DNA of 64,000 nucleotides. It comes from Vitis vinifera. Lineage: Eukaryota > Streptophyta > Magnoliopsida > Vitales > Vitaceae. This document shows positions 23,594 through 34,410 of the stretch, piece after piece. The translations under genes and the position numbers were made by a program. The notes beneath the pieces were generated by a model. The model did not search any database. It was not told the DNA's origin and worked only from the letters and a program-made list of their open reading frames with translations. The stretch is taken from NCBI RefSeq assembly GCF_030704535.1, contig NC_081822.1:30153001-30217000 (forward strand). Direction: 5' to 3'. How positions within the stretch are numbered: position 1 is the first letter of the stretch; each line of letters starts with the position of its first letter.

Positions 23594-26284
23594 GACTGGA
23601 AAGAGACAGGGATGCGAACTGCCTTTCCACTTTCTCGGAAGAATACGAATCTAGTTTTGTATGGAAACTGACCTTCATATTATCAGGTTTATTTGCATGG
23701 GATATAATAAAAAGGAAAAAAAAAAAAAGAGAGAGAAAAAAGACCTAAATAAAGAAAGAAAAAGCAAGTACAATTTTTTAGGGGCTTTCTTTTTTTCTTT
23801 TCCTTTTCAAATTAACATTAACTTCTCTAATTTAAAACTTGATAAAATTTTAGAATAACAAAACCATTAGAAAAAAGTTATTCTCAAAGTCATGTTTAAT
23901 AATAGTTTTTTAAAACAATCTTATGTTATTTAGAAAAAGGAAAACACGTTAGACAATTAGAGAATATAAAAACAGTTTTCTATTATTAAAAATCGAGAGC
24001 AAATGTTTTTAGAAAATAATTTTAAATTATTTTTACTTATTTTCTAAGGACAATTCTAAAAATAATTATATAAATATGGAGACCAATTAAAAATAAACTA
24101 GTATAAATAAAAGTTATTTTTAAAACTAATTAAAAAATATATTAAAAATATTTGAGATTCTCAAACAAATTTTTGTTTTATAAAACTCTAAAAAACAATT
24201 TTTAAAAACTATGCTTTAAATTCATTTTAAAAAAACACTTTTCAAAGATCAGCAAAGTTTTTCTTTTCTAAAAGGTAAAATTATAATTATTTTTTAATAT
24301 ATATATAATAATTCTCCATTGACACAATAGCCACGTAGTGCGCCTTTACTATGGAGAATGAGCATATGGTCCGGGATAGGAGTAGTGGGTTTCAAAATAT
24401 TCTATCACATGAAGAAATAGATAGAAAAATCGTCTGTTTCTAATTTTTTATTGAACTTCATATTCTTGTTTGGTGATTGATGTAGGACCATGGAATCCTT
24501 TATACGTTTTTATCTTCTCTTTTTCTAGTTGCTGCAGGATAAGAGAATGAATGAACAATTCTAAGGCCTATCACAAAAGAAATAGATCAAAAGAATTATC
24601 TTTTTCCAATCTTATTACATCTTTTTATTTTTTAGTTAATAATGTACGAAATAGAATTAACGGTCTATTTATATGCTCCTTCCCCACAAGTGATGAAAGA
24701 AAATGGAATTAATTCTTGAAGGATAATTGTTGTAGTAGTTGGAGTTAATTTTGAGGAAGAAAGAATATGGGAAAAAAAAAAATTAGGGAAGCAAAGAAGA
24801 TTGTTACAAGGGGAATGATAAATAATTTATAATTTGATAAGTTGTAAAGAAAAAAAGACAAAGTAATTGAAAGAAGGAGATCGAGAATCGTATCCTTTTA
24901 AATATTTTGAGATATATTATTCATATGTGGACAATGTCTATACTATCTCCTCATCTCCACTTCTGAACTTATTACCCATCTCTAGCTTATTTCTTATCTT
25001 AGATTGAACCGGATTGAGAATCTTTATTAGGAAAACAAATTCCTCATCAAGACCAGGAATCTTATTTAGTTGGTTTTTAAAATTTTATAATTTTAGTTTT
25101 AAAAAAGTTAAAAATAAAATTATATATAAACTAGTATATCTAAAATAAAATCTTTTATTATATTAATAATAAACTAGTAATAAAAAATATTATTGTAGAC
25201 CCCCATTTTGGGGAGCTATCATTCTTCTCACGTTTCCTTTCTTGCAGTTAGCTGTGGCCAAGTGTCACCATCTTGCATGGCCACGTGTCATTCCCGGATT
25301 AGTCAATATGAGATCAAAATAGTGGAATTGATGGACCAATCAGAAGAATATTTGGCTGTTGAGAGGAGCGTAGGAGAGGGGTGCTTTTTCTGCCGGCTAA
25401 AAGATATTTTGAAGGGATCTTTTTCTGTTAAGGGTGAGGCTTTTTGAGTGGAGTAAGGGAGGCTGGCAGCTGGGTGAGGTGCCGGGGATGCAGTTAGGAT
25501 ATTTTTGGGCGGGAGGAGGTTTGGCAGAGGATGGAGAGGCTGGTGACAGAGCAGAGAGCTTTAGAGAGAAAAGTGAGAGAGACATTAGAGCTTTAAGGGA
25601 GGATAGTTTAGCTTAAGGAAGGTGAGAGAAGGGAGATTCTGGAGAAGCAAGCTGAGAGAACCAGAGTGCCTTTAGGATGAGAGAGAGGTAACTGGGGGGA
25701 GGATGTTTGCTGGAGAGTTGTGGACAACTTGAGGAAAAGATGAGCCGAGAGTGAAGGAGAAAGGATCTGAGAAAGATAGAGTTGAAGAGGCGAGAGGAGG
25801 AACAACTCAAGAACTTTGAAAGACCATCTCCAGGTACATTGGTGGTAATCTCTTGGACTATTCTCACTCACTCTGTTTTCTTTCTATCTCACATTTTCTC
25901 TTGCTGTCTCTGTTTTCTTTTATGATCCTTGGTTAGTTGTTCGGGTATAAGTGTGATGCTGTATTACTTTCCTCTGTACTTTTTGCTTATTTGGATATGG
26001 CTCATTCCCCTTTTGGTATTTATTTTAAACTCTCCTGATGCACCACTGGCCAAAACCCCTGGATCTCAATATGAAAGGGGATCCCACTTAATGCTTTGCT
26101 CACTCTGTTTACTCTGCCATGGGTACACTATATCTTGTTTTATTTCTTCCTCCATTTCCGGTATCTCAATCCATATTTTGGTTTCTAGCTCATGTTCCTG
26201 GATTTGTTTTGGACTATTGGTTTTGTGTTCTGGTTTGTGCTTGAGGGGAGAGGGTGGTGCTTTGGCTACTGCCACAGATTCAGG

Positions 26285-26725
26285 GTTCCCAGTGGACGAG
26301 ATGCAGATGAGTGATACTGGTCCTTGAGGGTCTTGCACCGAGATACATTTTGGTAGAATTGCTAATAGTGATGCTGTATCATTGGCCGACAATGACGTTC
26401 CTCGTGTTAAGATATGGAACTTTTGTGTTTATACAGTTCGACAGGGAAAGAGATGGTTCTCTTAAATCTCTGCCTGCTAAACATGTCAACGCCGGAACGG
26501 GTTTTGAAAGATTGACTTCCATTCTTCAAGGCAAGACGAGTAATTGTGATAATGATGCACTCTTACTCGTCTTTGACGCTATTCAACAGGCGACTAATGC
26601 CTGATCATATTCAGGGAAAGCTGGATCAAATTATACAGATAAAGTTGGCTTGGCATACAGAGTTGTCGTTGATCACTTAAGAACCTTTTCTTTTGTTATT
26701 GTTGATGGATCTTGCCCAACTTAGA
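26285..26725 (+). pseudogene. Captured alanyl-tRNA synthetase fragment (left LTR)
   Basis: The translation matches the catalytic domain of alanyl-tRNA synthetase. It begins with a DTGP segment, then [10 protein letters not shown] and, one frame over, [20 protein letters not shown] with the family signature [12 protein letters not shown] (usually HVDTGMGFERL). It continues through [22 protein letters not shown] and a DGSCP end. Damage includes an in-frame TGA where Cys is expected (about 26326), a frameshift near 26420 and a TGA after QATNA (26602). About 145 codons are represented and no intron was apparent, which would fit capture from spliced RNA. It cannot encode an enzyme. Confidence 0.8.
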
Positions 26726-26864
26726 GCACTTTTGACTAGTGGTTTGGGTATGGATGGGAAACCACTATGAAGGACGATGCTGTTATGATGCTTGCCCGTT
26801 TTAATGATCAGGGAATTTGGATATGGCATTTTGTGTTTATCAAGAAACCCATGGGATATGGCAT

Positions 26865-27112
26865 AAATGTTCCCTACAACAGCTTCATGTCAATCAAGAA
26901 ACCCATGCTCTGCTACAGATGTTACTTATCCTTACAAAATTGCGTATCTTACCAATGGTTCTGGTGCACATATTATATTTGGTTGTAGTGAGGACCAGAT
27001 TGGCTCCTTTTTGGATGGGGTTACTCTCAATGGCATATTTGGATTTGGTACGAGCGGTGTTCGTTCCTATCATTTTAGCAAAGGAAAGGCCATTACTGTT
27101 GGGGTATATTGA
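26865..27112 (+). pseudogene. Captured aspartic protease fragment (APF1/nepenthesin-like, left LTR)
   Basis: The frame at 26867-27112 carries the inter-catalytic part of a plant A1B aspartic protease: a Cys-containing stretch with TYPYKIAYLTNGSG (usually CPY...YLSNGTSS), then IIFGCSEDQIGSFLDG and NGIFGFG (usually FGCGxxQTGSFLDGAAPNGLFGLG). Neither catalytic DTG/DSG motif is present. About 15 codons that normally separate the two blocks are missing, and a stop follows SKGKAITVGVY. A scrap, not a gene. Confidence 0.7.
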
Positions 27113-27192
27113 GAAGGCGGGAACCCTTGACAATGGAGTCTTCCCCTGCACGCATTGTATTGAGTGGAAGCCGATAACCCCAACCCAGATCA

Positions 27193-27525
27193 ATGGAGCC
27201 GACACCCAGACACTCATGCCTGAAGCTTCAAATTCCTAACCAATCGGAACCCATCTTCATCAAGGCCACCTGGTTTCCTTCCCATTTCCACCTCTCTATC
27301 ACCGACAGCCTCCACACCTGGCTCTGTAACGCATCGGAAGACGAGGTCCGAGAGCGAGCCGCCCAGTGGGATCAACCTGTTTCTGATTACATCGCCTTGG
27401 CTGAGCGGTTCCTAGGGTTTCAGCAGCCCGGTTCGGTTTACGGGTTCTCCGACGCGGGTGACGGCCATAGAAGATTGCCATGGACATTTGAGAAGGAAGG
27501 GACTAAGCTAGAATGGCGGTGGAAA
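27193..27525 (+). pseudogene. XRCC4: Captured XRCC4 N-terminal fragment (left LTR)
   Basis: The frame from ATG 27193 encodes the head domain of plant XRCC4, the DNA ligase IV partner in non-homologous end joining. It starts MEPTPRHSCLKLQ, then IFIKATW, LSITDSLHTWLCNASEDEV, AAQWDQPVSDYIALAERFLG, and ends at WTFEKEGTKLEWRWKC near 27525. After that, similarity stops and LTR sequence follows, so the coiled coil and C-terminus are absent. The captured piece is uninterrupted here (about 111 codons), the best preserved of the three fragments. A stable product is doubtful. If made, it could resemble an isolated head domain. Confidence 0.8.
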
Positions 27526-28515
27526 TGTGGACCCTTCATTGGAGCTACTCTAGCTACCCTGCAGCCACGTGTTTCATGCAGAATGCTTGGAGCAGTTGAC
27601 TCCAAATCAAGCCTCCACCCTTGCATGAACTATGCATGGCCACCTTTGACCACGTGTCACCTCCTTTTATTCCTCTCATTTCACCATCCTTAGTTTTTGA
27701 AAATAATCTTCCTAAACTCTAGTTTGCGAATAATTTTTCAAATTCCTTTTTTTCAAATAATTTCATCTGTTTAATTTTTCATCCTTAGTTTTTTCGTTTA
27801 GGTTCCAAAAATCATCTTTTCAATAAAATTTGGCCATCATTCTCATTCTGGTAGGTCACTTTCAAATTTTCTTTGTTTTTTTAAATGTTTTAAAATAAGC
27901 ATGAATTAAATTCCGTAATTCCGAATAATGGAATTTATGGAATTAATTCATGCAAAAATAAACGGGCTTTGGTGGGGACCCTACATAAGTGATTTCCTTA
28001 TGATTAATTTATCGATTGATTTAATTGCCATGAATGATAGATTTTATTATGCTCTGTGACATGTCTCGTGATTGTTATTATGCTTTCCTCTCTGGATAGC
28101 GCATGGTGGCTCGTTGATCAGGTACACATCTATTCTCACTTTGGTCACTCTATATACATGTATTGATTCCCATATGTGCATGATCAATTCGGGTATCCAT
28201 TGATTTCTTTATTAGATGCCACGATTGCTTCATTTTATTAGTAGAGACCCGACTTTAGGGACTTAAAGGGGTGCTACGGTCTTTACCGTACCTTCCTGAT
28301 AAGTAACCTGACCCCCGAACCCGATCCGGTTTTTCATGGACCGCATTTTCCAAAACAAGGAGTCACACTTAGGGGTTTTCTTTCTTATTTTGTTTACCCT
28401 TTAAATAATAAAACAAAAATAAGTGGCGACTCCAAGTCATTTCTTTTTAATAAATAAAAATCATTTTCAAATAAAAATCGAGCTCGCCATCGAGTGGGAA
28501 ACGCAATGAGTTGAA

Positions 28516-28603
28516 ATGCGGGGTCCACAAAATGGTGTGTCAAACTCGTACCGATGCGGGGTCCACAAAAGGTGATCCAACCGATACCCAAACTCGTACC
28601 GAT
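28516..28603 (+). repeat. Interleaved short duplications at the left LTR/internal junction
   Basis: TGCGGGGTCCACAAAA occurs at 28517-28532 (the LTR end) and again at 28555-28570. CAAACTCGTACCGAT occurs at 28541-28555 and 28589-28603. The left arm copies the right arm's LTR end plus AAATGG past it, then diverges. This looks like a template-switch scar. Confidence 0.75.
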
Positions 28604-29914
28604 CTCAGAGCACTCTCAACTGGAGACTAAAAAAAAGAGGGAGTGTCAAATCCGAACTATGACTACAGAGGCTACTAAAAGCCCTCAGATGCACCCACGT
28701 GTAAAGAGGAAGTCCTAATCGAAGGATCTACGGCTCAACCTACGAGGTCAATGGTGGCTCTAAATGGATATGGGTGGACTTTAAAAGATCCATAGCAGAA
28801 GCGATCATACCTTCCAACGGTACGCAACCCTCTACACACCTCCTAAGAGACGGGACGCTTCCATGCAAGGTGGTCATCACCTCCACACATGCACTACCTC
28901 GACATCCCAAGGGATTTCCTATGGTGAGACCTCTCAAAACTCTCAACGCTTAATGGTCGACTAGAGTGCACAGTGAACGGTGTGGGTGCATCCGAAAACC
29001 TTATGAAACTAAAAGAGAACACACTGGCCACACAAATATCCTGAAATCTAACTCTGGGCTATATAAGTCTTCGAAGTTCGGACTCCAATCAGCATCAATA
29101 TGTCGACCACCTCCAGAATGCTCCCAAACATAGATATAGCCCATCGCTAGACCCTACTCCTAATCACTAGCTCGGTCGAAGAGAAAACAAAGCAACAAGT
29201 CTCGTATCAAATATGAGACCAAGGAAAACAATGTCGACCGAGACTAGGGACTTGAAAATAAGGAGATAAGTGTGTGTCCCACATAGACACGCAACTCATG
29301 CAGTCACATCAGAAGAAAGGCAGTCACGCGACAGGCAGTCAGGCAGAGTACAAGATATATCACTCATGCACACATACAAGCTATGACAATCAGATGAAAA
29401 AGTGATACAAATATCATGCTCAAAGACAATCAAGAGAATATATAATCCAGACAATCGACATGTCAAATCAAACGATGTATAACAATGAATCCATATATGC
29501 AAGGTGGTCAAAACAATCATGGCAAATATCAGGATGACTATGCTAAGCAAGGCAAGATGATCAATCAATATAATCAGTATGTCAGTGTACTCAACAATCA
29601 TGGAAATGAAGCATAGAAAAAAAACAAAATCCTCAATCAAGATAATCAATCTCATAATCAGCATGTCAAATATCTCATACAAATATATCAATGAAGCATG
29701 AAGAAACTGGCTATATTAGAATCCTCAATCAAAATAATCAACCAACATGATCGACCAACATGATCAACATGTCAATGTCCCAAGTGAAAGCTCGAGAACT
29801 CTCAATGTGCAATCAAAAGATGAGTACCCACTGATCAACTCACCAAACGCCACGTTTGCTTCACTTTAAGTTCAAGCTTGACCCTTTAAAAGATCCCCAA
29901 TGGAGTCGCCATTT
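28530..29914 (-). other. Non-coding internal region of the inverted-LTR element
   Basis: About 1.4 kb with no retroviral domain in any frame. Read on the minus strand from the primer-binding site it is GATTGATT/CATGATTG-rich, like the long leader of Ogre/Tat elements. Short frames at 28740-28946 and 29296-29691 show no domain. An A-rich, purine-rich run at 28628-28642 (AAAAAAAAGAGGGAG) could be a polypurine tract on the plus strand. Confidence 0.6.
29892..29911 (-). promoter_or_regulatory. Primer-binding site, tRNA-Arg type (Ogre/Tat-like)
   Basis: On the minus strand, three bases after the right LTR's terminal CA, the sequence reads TGGCGACTCCATTGGGGA. It resembles the tRNA-Arg-complementary site used by Ogre/Tat Gypsy elements. 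It makes the right LTR the 5' LTR of a minus-oriented element. Confidence 0.65.
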
Positions 29915-31060
29915 TGTGGACCCCGCATTTCGGCTCATTGCGTTTCCCACTCGATGACGAGCTCGATTTTTATTTGAAAATGATTTTTATTTATTAAAAA
30001 TAAATGACTTGGAGTCGCCACTTATTTTTGTTTTATTATTTAAAGGGTAAACAAAATAAGAAAGAAAAACCCTAAGTGTGACTCCTTATTTTGGAAGAGG
30101 CGGTCTGTGAAAAATCAGATCGGGTTCAGGGGTTAGGTTACTTATCAGGAAGGTACGGTAAAGATCGTAGCACCCCCTAAGTCCCTAAAGTCGGGTCTCT
30201 ACTAATAAAATGAAGCAATCGTGGCATCTAATAAAGAAATCAATGGATACCCGAATTGATCATGCACATATGGGAATCAATACATGTATATAGAGTGACC
30301 AAAGTGAGAATAGATGTGTACCTGATCAACGAGCCACCATGCGCTATCCAGAGAGGAGGTTAGTGCATAATAACAATCACGAGACATGTCACAGAGCATA
30401 ATAAAATCTATCATTCATGGCAATTAAATCAATCGATAAATTAATCATAAGGAAATCACTTATGTAGGGCCCCCACCAAGGCCCGTTTATTTTTGCATGA
30501 ATTAATTCCATAAATTCCATTATTCGGAATTACGGAATTTAATTCATGCTTATTTTAAAACATTTAAAAAAACAAAGAAAATTTGAAAGTGACCTGCCAG
30601 AATGAGAATGACGGCCAAATTTTATTGAAAAGATGATTTTTGGAACCTAAACGAAAAAACTAAGGATGAAAAATTAAACAGATGAAATTATTTGAAAAAA
30701 AGGAATTTGAAAAATTATTCGCAAACTAGAGTTTAGGAAGATTATTTTCAAAAACTAAGGATGGTGAAATGAGAGGAATAAAAGGAGGTGACACGTGGTC
30801 AAAGGTGGCCATGCATAGTTCATGCAAGGGTGGAGGCTTGATTTGGAGTCAACTGCTCCAAGCATTCTGCATGAAACACGTGGCTGCAGGGTAGCTAGAG
30901 TAGCTCCAATGAAGGGTCCACATTTTCACCGCCATTCTAGCTTAGTCCCTTCCTTCTCAAATGTCCATGGCAATCTTCTGTGGCCGTCACCCGCGTCGGA
31001 GAACCCGTAAACCGAACCGGGCTGCTGAAACCCTAGGAACCGCTCAGCCAAGGCGATGTA

Positions 31061-31321
31061 TATAGAGAAATATACTGCTGGATTAAATAAACTATTTCCT
31101 CCTCTGTTATTCAATTGATCTGTACGTAAATACATACAATATCACAGAGAACTATTTTAGGAAATATTTACAGCAATTACTATGACAAAATAACTATATA
31201 CCAATCTCGGCTAATAATCACATAAATAGAAACAGATCAAAGACTTTATTCAAATGGCTTGATTGTAGGCTGAAATCATGAAGGTTTGACTTGATCTTGA
31301 TTTTGGCAATCTTCCTTAATA
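31061..31321 (-). repeat. Copia 3' LTR
   Basis: 261 bp, differing from the 5' LTR at 4 sites. The pol frame runs 46 nt into it before stopping at 31276. Confidence 0.9.
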
Positions 31322-34300
31322 CGCCCCCGCAAGATTGAGCTTCCATCGGCAAGACCAATCTTGGTACATAACAATTCAGTCCGTTGCCGTGACAAGGGTT
31401 TTGTCAAGAGATCAGCAAGTTGATCTTGCGTGTGAACATGACGAACATGAAGGGTCCCATTTTGAACAAGCTCTCGGACAAAGTGTAAATCAATCTGAAT
31501 ATACTTCATGCGAGAATGATTAACTGGATTAAAACTCAGATGTGTGGCGCCAAGATTGTCACATAGCAACAAGGGAGGCACCTTGAGTGGAAAACCGAGT
31601 TCATGATGTAAGGAGTTCAGCCACACAGTTTCAGACGTAGCATTGGCAAGAGCACGATATTCAGCTTCCGTCGATGAGCGAGCAATAGCTCGTTGTTTCT
31701 TGGAGCTCCAAGAAATGGGATTTGTGCCAAGAAAACTAATATAAGCCGAAGTAGAGGTTCTGTCATCCACATTCCCTACCCAGTCAGCATCAGAGAACGT
31801 GGTTAAAACTGAAGTTGTGTTTCTAGTAAGCTGAATACCATGAAAAATGGTTTGTTTCAAGTAACGAAGCAGTCTCTTCGTGGCTGTCCAGTGGGCTGTA
31901 GTTGGCTTATGCATGAATTGAGATAGCTTATTCACAGCAAACGAAATGTCCGGTCGGGTCAGTGAAAGATACTGAAGACTACCAATGACACGCCGAAAGT
32001 CAGTGCTGTCAACAGGTGCTGTGCCATCAAACAATTTCAGAGAAGCAGTTGTGGATAAAGGAGTGGACACATCCTTAGCACCAAGCATATTCGTTGTGGA
32101 CAATAAGTCACGAATGTATTGATGCTGTGACAAGAATAGACCAGCACGAGTAGGAATAACCTCTACTCCCAGAAAGAAGCTATGGTTTCCCATATCTTTT
32201 AGGGAAAAATTTTCACCCAATTTCTGAATTATGTGATCCACAAACTGAATATCATTGCCAGTAATTACAAGATCATCAACGTAAACCAAAAAATAGCAAA
32301 TGATAGGACCATGTGTATAAATAAATAGAGAAGAATCAGCTTTGGAATTTTTGAACCCAAGCTGAAAAAGAGCAGTTCTTAGAGTTGTGTACCAAGCTCG
32401 AGGAGCCTGTCGAAGCCCATAAATGGCTTTTCTCAATCGACACACATGATCAGGCTTACTGGTATCTTTAAACCCTGGAGGTTGCATCATATAAACAGTT
32501 TCTGTGAGGGTTCCATGTAAAAAAGCATTGTTGATGTCCATTTGGCGTAAAGGCCACCCATTCATCACGGCTATAGTCAAAACACATCGAATAGTGGCTG
32601 GCCTAACAACAGGACTGAAGGTTTCCTTGTAATCTAGGCCCGGTCTTTGAGTATAGTCTTTGGCCACAAGCCTGGTCTTAAATTTGTCCACCGAGCCATC
32701 AGCTTTGCGTTTTACTCTAAACACCCATTTACAGCCCACGGGTGTACAGTTTGGGAGGGGTGGAACCAAATCCCAGGTTCCATGTTTCATCAAGGCAGTG
32801 AGCTCAGTGGACATAGCATCACGCCACTGAGGATGGTTCACGGCTTGAGTTGCACAAGTTGGCTCAATTGCTAGAGGAATGGGATGTTTGGAAACCAAAT
32901 GAAGTTGCTTGGGTTTAAAGATGTTGTTCATGGAACGGGTTGTCATTTTGTGGAGACGAGGGTTCCCAGTTTGAACACACGAAGGGGGAATGGAATGGGA
33001 CTGAGATAAAGTAAGATCAGCAACCGTGTGTGTGTGAGTCGGATGAAGGGAGGAAAGAAGAACAGGGTCATGCGAGATGAGAACATTTGAATGAGAACCG
33101 GAATTTCTAAGAACATCAGTCAAAGGAAAATTAGGAGAAGAGAGAGGGGGCTTACCTGGAGGTGATGGAGATGCAGCAGAAACATCGGTCGGAAGCACAT
33201 GTGATGGTGCCGAATCAGAGGAGTGCACGGACGGAATCACTTGAGGAGGAACTCGCATGGGCTGAGAAGAAAATGGAATAAAGGAAGTAGGGCACAGATG
33301 AGAAGAAGACTCGGGATGGGCTGGGCTCTGGGCTTGCTCGGATTGAAAAGGCAGTTGGGTCTCATCAAATAACACATGCCGAGACACATAAGTTTTGTGG
33401 GTCTTAAGATCCAAACAAATATAGGCATTTTGAGTTTGAGAATAGCCCAAAAAAAGACATGGAATGGACTTAGGTTGCATCTTGTTATTATTATATGGAC
33501 GTGTAAGGGGATAGCAAAGCGAACCAAATTTTTTTAATTTAAGATAATTTGGTTTCTGTCCAAAAAGAGCCTCAAAGGGGGACTTGTTGGTGAGAAGAGG
33601 AGTCGGTTGCCTATTTATGAGATAGGTGGCAGTTCGAAAAGCATGAGGCCAATATGAAAGAGGCAAGGAAGCATCCGAAAGTAAGGTGAGGCCAGTTTCA
33701 ACAAGATGTCGATGACGGCGTTCAGAGACTCCATTTTGTTGCGGGGTGTAAGGAGCAGTAGTATAGTGACTAATGCCGTGAAGATTTAAAAAAGGTTTGA
33801 GAGAAATAAATTCACCACCATTATCGGAGTAAAGGGTTTTAATTTTGGCTTGAAACCGAGTTTCAACAAAAATTTTAAATTGTGGAAAAATAGTTGACAC
33901 ACTCGATTTGGTAGCCATGGGATAAAACCACATGTATATCGTGTAGTGGTCCACAAAAAGAAGATAATAACGAGAACCATCAAGACCCGTTGAGTGTGCG
34001 GGACCCCAAACATCCGTATAAATAATTTTAAGTGGACCAGTACTCGAAAGACTAGTTGTGCGAAAAGGTTGTTGATGAGATTTATTAATAGAACAAGAAC
34101 GACATAACATGGTTATTTTATTTGTAGTGGTAGGAAGAGAAAAAATAGAAACAAGATTTTTAACAATGGGATAGGAAGGATGACCAAGACGCTTGTGCCA
34201 CCCATCAAGCAACATCCGTTCATGCACATTAGCAACCTTTTGTGAAAAATTTCCCACAAGTGATTCCGAAAAAATGTAAATGCCGTTCTCACATGAACCT

Positions 34301-34404
34301 CTTAGTAGGATCGCCCCTGTGATCGGTTCCTTCACAAGAAAATAAGATGGGTGAAACTCAACATATACATTATTTTGTGAGGTAAAATGATGAACATAAA
34401 TCAA
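31276..34404 (-). CDS. Copia pol: integrase, reverse transcriptase, RNase H
   Basis: A 1042-codon open frame. Domains in order: GAG-pre-integrase zinc finger (H70-x4-H75, C101-x2-C104); integrase core with D131 (YTDVWG), D194 (YSDNGGEF) and E228 (NGVSERR); a Ser/Pro-rich linker (about 355-480); reverse transcriptase with YVDD at 708-711; and RNase H with D872/D874 (SDADW) and E913 (STEAEYRAL). All visible catalytic residues are kept. It is separated from the gag-protease frame only by an in-frame TAA at 34411-34413, and the first listed codon is TTG, so it is not an independent gene. It would be made as the downstream part of a gag-pol polyprotein if the stop were suppressed. Confidence 0.9.
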   Translation of the reverse strand: MIYVHHFTSQNNVYVEFHPSYFLVKEPITGAILLRGSCENGIYIFSESLVGNFSQKVANVHERMLLDGWHKRLGHPSYPIVKNLVSIFSLPTTTNKITMLCRSCSINKSHQQPFRTTSLSSTGPLKIIYTDVWGPAHSTGLDGSRYYLLFVDHYTIYMWFYPMATKSSVSTIFPQFKIFVETRFQAKIKTLYSDNGGEFISLKPFLNLHGISHYTTAPYTPQQNGVSERRHRHLVETGLTLLSDASLPLSYWPHAFRTATYLINRQPTPLLTNKSPFEALFGQKPNYLKLKKFGSLCYPLTRPYNNNKMQPKSIPCLFLGYSQTQNAYICLDLKTHKTYVSRHVLFDETQLPFQSEQAQSPAHPESSSHLCPTSFIPFSSQPMRVPPQVIPSVHSSDSAPSHVLPTDVSAASPSPPGKPPLSSPNFPLTDVLRNSGSHSNVLISHDPVLLSSLHPTHTHTVADLTLSQSHSIPPSCVQTGNPRLHKMTTRSMNNIFKPKQLHLVSKHPIPLAIEPTCATQAVNHPQWRDAMSTELTALMKHGTWDLVPPLPNCTPVGCKWVFRVKRKADGSVDKFKTRLVAKDYTQRPGLDYKETFSPVVRPATIRCVLTIAVMNGWPLRQMDINNAFLHGTLTETVYMMQPPGFKDTSKPDHVCRLRKAIYGLRQAPRAWYTTLRTALFQLGFKNSKADSSLFIYTHGPIICYFLVYVDDLVITGNDIQFVDHIIQKLGENFSLKDMGNHSFFLGVEVIPTRAGLFLSQHQYIRDLLSTTNMLGAKDVSTPLSTTASLKLFDGTAPVDSTDFRRVIGSLQYLSLTRPDISFAVNKLSQFMHKPTTAHWTATKRLLRYLKQTIFHGIQLTRNTTSVLTTFSDADWVGNVDDRTSTSAYISFLGTNPISWSSKKQRAIARSSTEAEYRALANATSETVWLNSLHHELGFPLKVPPLLLCDNLGATHLSFNPVNHSRMKYIQIDLHFVRELVQNGTLHVRHVHTQDQLADLLTKPLSRQRTELLCTKIGLADGSSILRGRIKEDCQNQDQVKPS

Positions 34405-34410
34405 TTTTTT

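Larger units (their letters stand above)
23065..25193. repeat. Segmental duplication unit A, left part
   Basis: This block, continuing at 38026-38555 after the 12.8-kb insertion, aligns collinearly with 40477-43135. Shared parts are the cystatin-like gene, its TATA box and upstream region, and the flank beyond. Differences are scattered substitutions and small indels. It is a tandem duplication of about 2.7 kb. Confidence 0.8.
25194..28529 (+). repeat. Left LTR (plus orientation) of the inverted-LTR element
   Basis: It runs from TGTAGACCCCC to GGGGTCCACA. Order inside: a U3 part with a purine-rich leader-like stretch and a possible splice donor CCAGGTACATT near 25832; then host-gene fragments (26285-27525); then the family's typical R-U5 end (about 27690-28529), including the GGAGTCACACTTAGGG and GTGGCGACTCC blocks. 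It keeps a 69-bp segment (about 25470-25538) that the right LTR lost between two GGTGA repeats. Confidence 0.8.

Noticed and set aside
23236..23748. 170-aa plus-strand open frame (and its twin at 40649-41170)
   Set aside because: It is antisense to the cystatin-like gene and its leader. The minus-strand frame has a family signature and a TATA box, while the plus frame has no recognisable domain and ends in low-complexity Lys/Arg.
29296..29691. 131-codon minus-strand frame in the element's internal region
   Set aside because: Repetitive Ile/Leu-rich translation of a GATTGATT-type leader; no domain and no supporting context.
31276..34404. 1042-codon frame as a host gene
   Set aside because: Integrase, reverse transcriptase and RNase H motifs, flanking LTRs, primer-binding site and polypurine tract make it Copia pol.
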